Of a stretch of DNA of 13,882 nucleotides, positions 9,601 to 13,882 are shown piece after piece. Both the position numbers and the translations under genes were made by a program. Within the stretch, counting starts at the first letter, position 1; every line of letters begins with the position of its first letter. The stretch spans positions 1 to 13,882 of the forward strand of contig JAEYXX010000127.1 in assembly GCA_023431055.1 (NCBI GenBank). Reading direction: 5' to 3'. Below the pieces are notes generated by a model. That model searched no databases and was not told the DNA's origin. It worked only from the letters and a program-made list of their open reading frames with translations. The stretch comes from Pseudomonadota bacterium (lineage in GTDB: Bacteria > Pseudomonadota > Gammaproteobacteria > Pseudomonadales > Pseudomonadaceae).

Positions 9601-10547
9601 TGCAGCGCCAGTGGGCCGAAACCAGCTACCGCATCCAGCGGCTGCGCGACAACGCCCAGGGCGCCGACCAGGAGTTCGACCTGCTGCTGGAGGAGGACAA
9701 CCCCGGTCTGTCGGTCAAGCTCGGCTTCGACGTCAACCAGGACATTGCCGCCCCCTACATCAAGAAGGGCGTGCGTCCACAGGTGGCGATCCTGCGTGAA
9801 CAGGGCGTCAACGGTCAGGTGGAAATGGCTGCCGCGTTCGACCGCGCCGGTTTCGCCGCCATCGACGTGCATATGAGCGACATTCTCGCCGGCCGCGTCA
9901 GCCTGGAAGAATTCAAGGGTCTGGTGGCCTGCGGTGGCTTCTCCTACGGCGACGTGCTGGGGGCCGGCGAGGGTTGGGCCAAGTCGATTCTGTTCAATGC
10001 TCGTGCCCGCGACGGCTTCCAGGCCTTCTTCGAGCGCAAGGACAGCTTCGCCCTCGGCGTGTGCAACGGCTGCCAGATGATGAGCAACCTGCACGAGCTG
10101 ATTCCGGGTACCGAGTTCTGGCCGCACTTCGTGCGCAATCGCTCGGAGCAGTTCGAGGCGCGCGTGGCCATGGTGCAGATTCAGGAATCGGCGTCGATCT
10201 TCCTGCAGGGCATGGCCGGTTCGCGCATGCCGATCGCCATCGCCCACGGCGAAGGCCATGCCGAGTTCGAAAGCGAGGAGGCGCTGCTGGAGGCCGATCT
10301 GTCCGGCACCGTGGCCCTGCGCTACGTCGATAACCACGGCAAGGTCACCGAAGCCTACCCGGCCAACCCCAACGGGTCGCCGCGCGGCATCACCGGCCTG
10401 ACCAGCCGCGACGGTCGTGTGACCATCATGATGCCGCACCCGGAGCGCGTGTTCCGCGCCGTGCAGAACTCCTGGCGCCCGGACGAGTGGCAGGAAGACG
10501 GCGGCTGGATGCGCATGTTCCGCAACGCCCGCGTGTGGGTGGATTAA
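6651..10547 (+). CDS. purL: Phosphoribosylformylglycinamidine synthase PurL
   Basis: 1298 aa, the large single-chain form of gammaproteobacteria (E. coli about 1295). It makes FGAM from FGAR, ATP and glutamine in the fourth step of de novo purine synthesis. An N-terminal PurS-like domain is followed by two AIRS-type ATP-binding halves, with the conserved [45 protein letters not shown] and GKDSMSMKT segments. The C-terminal class I glutaminase has the nucleophile Cys1138 (GVCNGCQMM) and partners His1263 and Glu1265 (PHPERVFR). These are the E. coli positions shifted by +3. Ammonia passes through a channel between the active sites. It has its own promoter and is followed by a terminator hairpin. 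Codon use is strongly biased to GC, as in highly expressed core genes. Confidence 0.99.
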   Translation: MLILRGAPALSAFRHGKLLEQLTSKVPAVTGLYAEFAHFADVTGVLNADEEQVLARLLKYGPSVPVQEPSGKLFLTIPRFGTISPWSSKASDIARNCGLSKIQRLERGIAYYVSGDLSEADSAAVASLLHDRMTQLVLNALEDAAALFSHAEPKPLTAVDVLGGGRAALEQANQDLGLALAEDEIDYLVKSFNDLGRNPHDIELMMFAQANSEHCRHKIFNASWDIDGESQDKSLFGMIKNTYQMHSEGVLSAYKDNASVIVGHTAGRFFPNPETRQYGAVQEPVHILMKVETHNHPTAIAPFPGASTGSGGEIRDEGATGRGAKPKAGLTGFSVSNLNIPDFLQPWEKPYGKPERIVSALDIMIEGPLGGAAFNNEFGRPALNGYFRTFEQAVSSPRGEEVRGYHKPIMLAGGLGNIRENHVQKGEISVGAKLIVLGGPAMLIGLGGGAASSMATGASSADLDFASVQRENPEMERRCQEVIDRCWQLGEANPIKFIHDVGAGGISNALPELINDGGRGGRFELRNVPNDEPGMAPHEIWCNESQERYVLSVDAADFERFQAICERERCPFAVVGEATAEPHLTVTDSHFSNTPVDMPLEVLLGKPPRMHRSVSREAEQGDDFNAASVDIEEALGRVLRHPAVASKSFLITIGDRTITGLVARDQMVGPWQVPVADCAVTATSFDVYTGEAMAMGERTPLALLDAPASGRMAVGETITNLAAARIGKLSDIKLSANWMAAAGHPGEDARLYDTVKAVGMELCPQLGITIPVGKDSMSMKTRWQEEGVDKSVTAPLSLVISGFAPVQDIRQTLTPQLRMDKGETDLILIDLGRGQNRMGASILAQVYAQIGQQVPDLDDAEDLKAFFAVIQGLNADGHLLAYHDRSDGGLLTTVLEMAFAGHCGLSLNLDALADDRSELPAVLFNEELGAVIQVRQDATPEVLAQFSAAGLDDCVAVIGQAVNNSDVSISFNGEPVFAGERRLLQRQWAETSYRIQRLRDNAQGADQEFDLLLEEDNPGLSVKLGFDVNQDIAAPYIKKGVRPQVAILREQGVNGQVEMAAAFDRAGFAAIDVHMSDILAGRVSLEEFKGLVACGGFSYGDVLGAGEGWAKSILFNARARDGFQAFFERKDSFALGVCNGCQMMSNLHELIPGTEFWPHFVRNRSEQFEARVAMVQIQESASIFLQGMAGSRMPIAIAHGEGHAEFESEEALLEADLSGTVALRYVDNHGKVTEAYPANPNGSPRGITGLTSRDGRVTIMMPHPERVFRAVQNSWRPDEWQEDGGWMRMFRNARVWVD

Positions 10548-10551
10548 CAAC

Positions 10552-10570
10552 GGCCGCGTAGCGGCCTTCT
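10552..10570 (+). terminator. purL 3' hairpin
   Basis: GGCCGC-GTA-GCGGCC is a perfect 6-bp GC-rich stem 4 nt after the purL stop, followed by only a short pyrimidine tail (TTCT). It is probably a modest terminator. Confidence 0.5.
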
Positions 10571-10575
10571 GCTGA

Positions 10576-10673
10576 CCCTCTCCCATTTATGGGAGAGGGT
10601 GCCCGAAGGGCGGGAGAGGGCGTTTTGGCCAACGCGGAACCCCCCCCCCCCCCCCCGGCCCCTCGGAGAGGGG
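10576..10673. repeat. Intergenic hairpin repeats of the CCCTCTCCC type
   Basis: CCCTCTCCC-ATTTAT-GGGAGAGGG (10576-10599) is a perfect 9-bp hairpin of a kind scattered between genes in many gammaproteobacteria. A second copy of its right arm (GGGAGAGGG, about 10612-10620) and another hairpin, CCCCTC-GGA-GAGGGG (10659-10673), flank the poly-C run. The block has no coding potential. Confidence 0.75.
10640..10656. repeat. 17-base cytosine homopolymer
   Basis: Seventeen consecutive C residues lie between two GC-rich hairpins downstream of purL. Tracts this long change length readily during replication and are hard to sequence, so the exact count may vary or be an assembly estimate. It lies in no gene. 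Confidence 0.9.
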
Positions 10674-10682
10674 AGCAGGGCA

Positions 10683-10745
10683 CGTAGCCCGGATGCAACC
10701 CGGGAATGATCCCTGGCAAACTCCCCGGATTGCATCCGGGCTACG
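10683..10745. repeat. REPIN-like palindrome with 22-bp arms
   Basis: CGTAGCCCGGATGCAA (10683-10698) is perfectly inverted at 10730-10745. The arms extend inward to 22 bp with a single mismatch (10683-10704 against 10724-10745) around a 19-nt spacer. The GTAGCCCGGATG core is a common intergenic REP type in gammaproteobacteria, mobilised by RAYT transposases; none is encoded here. Confidence 0.8.
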
Positions 10746-10822
10746 CTGCTGATAGATCGGCGGAAAGGTCTCTGCACTGCTGGATTGATGTGTGTGGATA
10801 TCCAGTGGCGTGGCAATCTTGC

Positions 10823-11497
10823 TTACTGCATGACGTGATCGTTCAGCGTCTGGCCCAGCTGCAAGATGTTGCGATACACGGTGTATGCCTCCTCTAACAG
10901 GTCGTGCCCCCAGCAATAGGGAAAGGTAGTCTCAGGCTCATTCCTTTTGAACTGGTACGAGAACTCTTCTACCCGTAGGCCGGTCGCGTTATCCGCGAAC
11001 GTAGTTGTGGGCTTGCTCTGCAGTAGACGGCGGTGCTTCGCTGTGTTGCTGAAGGCTGCTAGATAGCGGAACCAGTAAGAAGAGTTCAGCTCCTGCATTT
11101 TTGTCTTCAGGTCGGATGCAGGTAATTTATCTGCTACCTTGCCGAAATCGCAGTCTCTAATTTCTAACGGTTTCGGCATGGCTAGCGTGTTGGCTAGCTG
11201 GGCGAAGATATCGGCGTAATTCCGAACCGTGTGGATTGCTGCAATGACGTTGGCCTCATGAATGAGGGCGGCTCTGGTGAACTTGGGGTCAAAGCTCGCC
11301 ATGGCTGCGAACATTGCAAAGCCGTCGCCGCCTGTGGGCTGGAATTCCGCGAATGCATCCTGCGCTTGTGCTAGGTGGTAATCGAGTATGTACGCTGACC
11401 GTCTGAGGGAGTGGGGAAGCTCGGCGGCGTGCTTGTCGTTCGGGTGATTCGCTTCGATCCAATCCTGTAGCGGTTCCAGCTTCCAAGTCGTACCCAT
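10823..11497 (-). CDS. Unrecognised helical protein, possibly HEPN-like, 224 aa
   Basis: The ATG at 11497 has an AGGGAG site 11 nt upstream. The gene is visibly lower in GC than purL and the genes to its right, suggesting acquisition. The product is soluble with no signal peptide and looks largely alpha-helical. Two segments recall HEPN-type domains: IHTVRNYADIFAQLAN (89-104) and YWFRYLAAFSNTAKHRR (141-157), whose N-T-A-K-H-R resembles the conserved Asn-x-x-Lys-His end of some HEPN families. The canonical RNase motif R-x4-6-H is not present at normal spacing (Arg144 and His155 are 11 apart), so catalysis is doubtful. It is last in a same-strand trio with the 55-aa and 149-aa genes, 95 nt behind the small gene. 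Many HEPN genes belong to defence or toxin loci, but that role is speculative here. Confidence 0.75.
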   Translation of the reverse strand: MGTTWKLEPLQDWIEANHPNDKHAAELPHSLRRSAYILDYHLAQAQDAFAEFQPTGGDGFAMFAAMASFDPKFTRAALIHEANVIAAIHTVRNYADIFAQLANTLAMPKPLEIRDCDFGKVADKLPASDLKTKMQELNSSYWFRYLAAFSNTAKHRRLLQSKPTTTFADNATGLRVEEFSYQFKRNEPETTFPYCWGHDLLEEAYTVYRNILQLGQTLNDHVMQ

Positions 11498-11555
11498 GTT
11501 TTGATCGGCTCCCTGTGTGCATTACCTGCGATAGCCGGATGCTACCAGGATGCAT

Positions 11556-11573
11556 GGGAGCCTTGCGGCTCCC
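11556..11573. repeat. Perfect hairpin with GCAA tetraloop between cassette genes
   Basis: On the minus strand this reads GGGAGCC-GCAA-GGCTCCC, a 7-bp perfect stem closed by a GNRA-type loop, 19 nt after the stop of the 55-aa gene and before the 224-aa gene. No T-run follows on that strand, so it may be an mRNA-stabilising or attenuating stem rather than a full terminator. Confidence 0.55.
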
Positions 11574-11592
11574 TTTGCCCCGTTTGCTTCGC

Positions 11593-11760
11593 TCAAGGTT
11601 TGAAGAAGTTAGAGATCACAGCGGCTAAGCCGACCGCTATCTTAGTGATGTCAAGAAGGCGATCCATACGTGATTTAGGAATGCTATGACTTTGCGGATG
11701 AATCACTGTTCCACGGCGCTCGCGGTGGCGTGAACGAGCACGGCGTTTTTTTGCGGGCAT
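11593..11760 (-). CDS. Small basic protein with C-terminal hydrophobic segment, 55 aa
   Basis: A clean short gene: ATG at 11760 preceded by GGGAG at a spacing of 9 nt, stop at 11593. The N-terminal half is very basic (MPAKKRRARSRHRERRG, 11 Lys/Arg in 17). The C-terminal half is an amphipathic-to-hydrophobic helix (RMDRLLDITKIAVGLAAVIS, then NFFKP). This layout suggests a peptide that binds nucleic acid or acidic lipids through its head and inserts into or lies on a membrane through its tail. I recognise no family. It lies 57 nt behind the 149-aa gene and upstream of the 224-aa gene, all on one strand, so a shared transcript is likely. Small hydrophobic proteins in such cassettes can be toxins, effectors or anchors, but nothing in the sequence decides this. 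Confidence 0.6.
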   Translation of the reverse strand: MPAKKRRARSRHRERRGTVIHPQSHSIPKSRMDRLLDITKIAVGLAAVISNFFKP

Positions 11761-11817
11761 GATTAAATGCTCCCAGTTCGAAAAAGGAAAAGAAAAGATT
11801 TTTCGAGGTGTGGGAGA

Positions 11818-12267
11818 TCAGCGAAGGCGGTGTTTGTAACCGCTTAACTCGGGGCCGTCGAGGAGGAGGGGGGTGCGGAAGGTGGCCTGCAAGGAGTGAG
11901 CAAGAAGGGCTTGAAGCTTGGCTAGTGCATCTCTATTGAACTTGAGGGCAGCAGTCCAAAACTGCATTTGCCGTTGTAAGGATGGAGTGTGGCCAAGAAG
12001 GCTTTCGATGCAGTCGAGGGACTCAAGGATTACCCGAATGACGCTGTGTTGTTTGATGACTCTGTGGGCTTGGTTGCTATTGAGTTCGTTAGGACGCTGG
12101 ACTTCCTCTAAAGCCTCGCGGAGTATTCTGAAGGCGGATTTTCGCAGTGCGGCCTCTCGCTCCAGTCTTGCAAATTCAGCCTTCAGCTCAGCCGTAACGC
12201 TATCGAACAATGGCTCGGCATCAGCAGACGAACAGTCCTGATTTACTGTTGGTGGGTGATCATCCAT
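11818..12267 (-). CDS. Unrecognised helical protein, 149 aa
   Basis: The ATG at 12267 is first in the three-gene minus-strand cassette; its ribosome-binding site is weak (GAG about 10 nt upstream). Residues 1-20 are acidic and probably disordered. About 22-60 (FDSVTAELKAEFARLEREAA and onward) is strongly helical and charged, with coiled-coil character. About 65-130 contains further amphipathic helices, and the tail is basic (YKHRLR). There is no signal peptide, membrane segment or recognisable catalytic motif. GC is lower than in neighbouring core genes. It could be a partner or regulator of the other two cassette products; this is inferred only from gene order. Confidence 0.7.
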   Translation of the reverse strand: MDDHPPTVNQDCSSADAEPLFDSVTAELKAEFARLEREAALRKSAFRILREALEEVQRPNELNSNQAHRVIKQHSVIRVILESLDCIESLLGHTPSLQRQMQFWTAALKFNRDALAKLQALLAHSLQATFRTPLLLDGPELSGYKHRLR

Positions 12268-12296
12268 AGGGATTCTCGCTAGGTTGGAACCTCTCG

Positions 12297-12326
12297 AAGA
12301 TACCTCTTGCTAGCTGCGACCGACAA
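12297..12326 (-). promoter_or_regulatory. Candidate promoter of the three-gene cassette
   Basis: On the minus strand TTGTCG (12321-12326), 18 bp, then TATCTT (12297-12302) approximates a sigma-70 promoter about 30 nt before the ATG at 12267. A small palindrome AGGTT-GG-AACCT (12281-12292) lies where transcription would start and could be an operator. Confidence 0.4.
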
Positions 12327-12400
12327 CCCTTATCCGCTAGAACAGCCAACTAACTGCGGTGGGCGGCGAATGTACATCCGAACCACGCAGGCCCAGCCCC

Positions 12401-12670
12401 ATGGCCGATGATCTTCGCCCCATCCTCCCCGAAGTCCGCCTGGTCAAACCCGGTGAAACCCATCGCCTATGCCGCTGCGGACACTCCGCAGAAATGCCCA
12501 ACTGCACACCCGACTGTCAGCAGTCTCTAGAGCTGCGCCCCGAGCGCGAGCAGCGTCTGCTGCTATGCCGCTGTAGCCGATCCGCAAGCCTGCCCTACTG
12601 CGATGGCAGCCACAGCCCGCCGGCCACCGGTCTGGCCGACAAATGGCGGCGCTTTTTCAGCGGTCGCTGA
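12401..12670 (+). CDS. Tandem CDGSH-type iron-sulfur protein, 89 aa
   Basis: A small cytoplasmic protein with two CDGSH-type cluster sites; family members bind 2Fe-2S clusters and take part in electron or cluster transfer. The second site is canonical: Cys56-x-Cys58, Ser61, Pro65, Cys67-Asp-Gly-Ser-His71 (CRCSRSASLPYCDGSH). The first has the same spacing, Cys24-x-Cys26-x8-Cys35-x3, but ends in Cys39 instead of His (CRCGHSAEMPNCTPDC), giving four cysteine ligands. Both retain the Ser and Pro of the motif. The ATG at 12401 is preferred over an in-frame GTG at 12359, although neither has a strong ribosome-binding site. The C-terminus is basic and aromatic (KWRRFFSGR). No operon partner is evident; the next gene is 156 nt away. 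Confidence 0.88.
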   Translation: MADDLRPILPEVRLVKPGETHRLCRCGHSAEMPNCTPDCQQSLELRPEREQRLLLCRCSRSASLPYCDGSHSPPATGLADKWRRFFSGR

Positions 12671-12764
12671 GAACGCCACGCACGTCGCCTGAGTCGAAAG
12701 CAACGAATCGTTTTAATGCTGCGTATGGAATTGTGCGGGCGATCTCAAGACAACTCCATGGCGA

Positions 12765-12787
12765 AATGACATCATATTGGTGTCATT
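12765..12787. promoter_or_regulatory. 23-bp near-perfect palindrome, operator-like
   Basis: AATGACATCA, then TAT, then TGGTGTCATT: ten-base arms with one G-T mismatch around three bases. It is centred about 50 nt before the ATG at 12827, and no T-run follows. Size, symmetry and position fit a dimeric regulator binding site over a promoter. The regulator is unknown. Confidence 0.5.
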
Positions 12788-12826
12788 GCTTGTCTGTTGT
12801 TCGGTTGCCCATCTGCGGAGAACCTG

Positions 12827-13144
12827 ATGTACAAACTGTGTTTCTACGTGCCGGAAGCCCATCTGGAGCCGGTGAAAAAGGCGGTGTTTGCAGCCGGCGG
12901 CGGGCGCATCGGGCTTTACGACAACTGCTGCTGGCAGGTCTTGGGGCAAGGTCAGTTCCGCGCCTTGGAAGGTAGTCAGCCGGTCATTGGGCAGGTTGGC
13001 GACGTCGAGCAGGTGGCCGAGTGGAAAGTGGAAATGGTCGTTGCCGACGAGTTGATCCACGATGCCGTCAAGGCGCTGAAGAAGAGCCATCCCTATGAGA
13101 CGCCGGCGTTCGATGTCTGGCGTTTGTCCGATCTGCAGTTTTGA
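12827..13144 (+). CDS. NIF3/YqfO C-terminal-like small protein, 105 aa
   Basis: The ATG at 12827 has GGAGA 7 nt upstream; an in-frame start at 12797 lacks one. The protein matches the stand-alone version of the CutA-like domain found inserted in YqfO/NIF3 proteins. It begins YKLCFYVPEAHLEPVKKAVF, has the conserved glycine-rich AAGGGRIGLYDNCCWQ (about 22-37), and ends with SHPYETPAFDV (88-98). Such domains form trimers and have been suggested to bind metals or small ligands, but no biochemical role is settled. The two adjacent cysteines (CC, about 34-35) follow the usual position of a single Cys or His. Cytoplasmic; monocistronic by layout. A palindrome upstream suggests regulation. Confidence 0.88.
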   Translation: MYKLCFYVPEAHLEPVKKAVFAAGGGRIGLYDNCCWQVLGQGQFRALEGSQPVIGQVGDVEQVAEWKVEMVVADELIHDAVKALKKSHPYETPAFDVWRLSDLQF

Positions 13145-13176
13145 ATCACCTCAGATAAGGCCTGCAGCGCAGTCTT

Positions 13177-13250
13177 TGTAGGAGCCCCGCCCCAGGGCGA
13201 AGCGGTTCGGTGCTGTGCCGTCCAGTTCGCGGCGGGGCGCCGCTCCTACA
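13177..13250. repeat. REPIN with TGTAGGAGC ends
   Basis: TGTAGGAGC (13177-13185) pairs with GCTCCTACA (13242-13250), with CCCGCCCC and GGGGCG continuing the stem inside. This is the classic Pseudomonas REP doublet found between genes, here at the convergent junction of the YqfO-like and L,D-transpeptidase genes. Its sequence differs from the repeat at 10683-10745. Confidence 0.88.
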
Positions 13251-13266
13251 GGTTGAATGCTTGGGT

Positions 13267-13770
13267 TCAGGGCCTGATTTCGATCAGCGTGCCATCCTTG
13301 ACCAGGCTCCACACCTCGCGCATGTCGTCGTTCTTCATGGCGATGCAGCCCTCCGTCCAGTCGAGGGTGTGGAAGAACCACTCCGGATATTCCTCGTCCA
13401 GCGGCGTGCCGTGGATCATGATCATGCTGCCCGGCGGTACCCCGGCTTCCTTGGCCTTGGCCAGGTCGCGTGCGTTGGGGTAGGAGATGTGCAGCGACAG
13501 CTGGTACTTGTCGCTCGGCTTGCGCCAGTCGATCCAGTAGAAACCTTCAGGTGTGCGCAAGTCGCCTTCGCGCTGCTTGGCGCCGTCAGGCTGCTTGCCC
13601 AGGGAAATGCGATAGGACTTGATAGTCTCGCCACGCTGCTGCAGGTGCAGTTTACGTTCGGACTTGAGCACCAGTACCTTGTCAACGGTGCGGATGCTGG
13701 GCGCTGGCGTGGTGCTGGCCAGGGTGTTGAAGCTTAGGGTCAGGCAGAGCAGGGGCAGCAACCAGCGCAT
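13267..13770 (-). CDS. Exported L,D-transpeptidase (YkuD-fold) protein, 167 aa
   Basis: Start chosen at the ATG at 13770, because it puts a clean signal peptide first (MRWLLPLLCLTLSFNTLA, cut near Ser19). The frame is open to 13833 but the extra 21 residues are hydrophilic and signal-less. The YkuD catalytic pattern is complete: His120-Gly121 (IMIHGTP) and Thr139-Glu-Gly141-Cys142-Ile (DWTEGCIAM), with Cys142 the nucleophile. QREGDLRTPEGFYWI (67-81) is also typical. Such enzymes form meso-DAP crosslinks, attach lipoprotein to peptidoglycan, or in YafK/DpaA-type members remove it; which applies is not decidable here. It acts in the periplasm. A possible -10 (TAGAAT, minus strand) sits at the window's right edge, which would give a leader of about 100 nt with two hairpins. 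Confidence 0.9.
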   Translation of the reverse strand: MRWLLPLLCLTLSFNTLASTTPAPSIRTVDKVLVLKSERKLHLQQRGETIKSYRISLGKQPDGAKQREGDLRTPEGFYWIDWRKPSDKYQLSLHISYPNARDLAKAKEAGVPPGSMIMIHGTPLDEEYPEWFFHTLDWTEGCIAMKNDDMREVWSLVKDGTLIEIRP

Positions 13771-13882
13771 CGGGGATCGTCCGCAAGGGTCAACGAGGTG
13801 TGTAATGGGTACGCAGGGCTTCGAGTGGCTCATTGCGTACCGGGAAGGAATTCTGCCGACGGTCGGCGAAGAAGCATTCTAA

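Noticed and set aside
7182..10586. Very long minus-strand frames (566 and 511 codons) within purL
   Set aside because: They are antisense to an intact, strongly conserved purL and arise from high GC codon bias; composition is rich in His, Gln, Gly and Ala as expected of shadows.
12359..12400. GTG start for the CDGSH protein
   Set aside because: The added 14 residues are not CDGSH-like and the ATG at 12401 fits the family better.
13805..13882. 25-codon frame starting MGTQGFEWLIAYREG
   Set aside because: It has a fair GAGG upstream but is very short, forms the arms of a hairpin, and overlaps the probable leader of the L,D-transpeptidase gene. Evidence is too thin.

Overview
This window looks like chromosomal DNA from a Pseudomonas species. 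Most genes have high GC and G/C-ending codons, and the run cumA-like oxidase, tadA, small exported protein, mltF, purL matches the gene order I recall around PA3768-PA3763 of P. aeruginosa. MltF and the oxidase also read like Pseudomonas proteins. The species is not identified; nothing here was searched against a database.

Left edge (1-689). Positions 388-402 spell the last codons of guaA (Ile-Glu-Trp-Glu-stop) without the rest of guaA, followed by a strong terminator at 431-463. The guaA 3' end is a known integration hotspot, so bases 1 to about 387 are best read as the right end of an integrated island, with 388-402 as its attachment repeat. That island end carries a dense set of nested hairpins (57-141), probably a phage/satellite-type structured RNA, and no convincing intact gene. 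A 146-bp palindromic MITE-like element (515-660) follows.

690-2328 holds an exported protein of unknown family and, convergent to it, a two-gene operon of small membrane proteins, one of them DUF3592-like. 2508-5014 is a forward run: a Tat-exported CumA-type multicopper oxidase, a 13-unit heptamer array (GCCTGAA), the tRNA adenosine deaminase tadA and a small exported cysteine-containing protein. mltF (5019-6485) faces it on the minus strand. purL (6651-10547) is divergent from mltF and fills nearly 4 kb.

10548-10745 is a chain of hairpins, a 17-C homopolymer and a REPIN-like palindrome. Then comes the main accessory segment (10823-12267, minus strand): three unrecognised genes with visibly lower GC. 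They are a helical 149-aa protein, a 55-aa basic protein with a C-terminal hydrophobic segment, and a 224-aa protein with weak HEPN-like features. They share an orientation and a plausible promoter at 12297-12326, and are the best candidate here for an undescribed system, though nothing in them proves a function.

The right end returns to core-like genes: a tandem CDGSH-type iron-sulfur protein whose first site has four cysteines, a NIF3/YqfO C-terminal-like protein behind a near-perfect palindrome, a REPIN, and an exported L,D-transpeptidase-fold protein on the minus strand.
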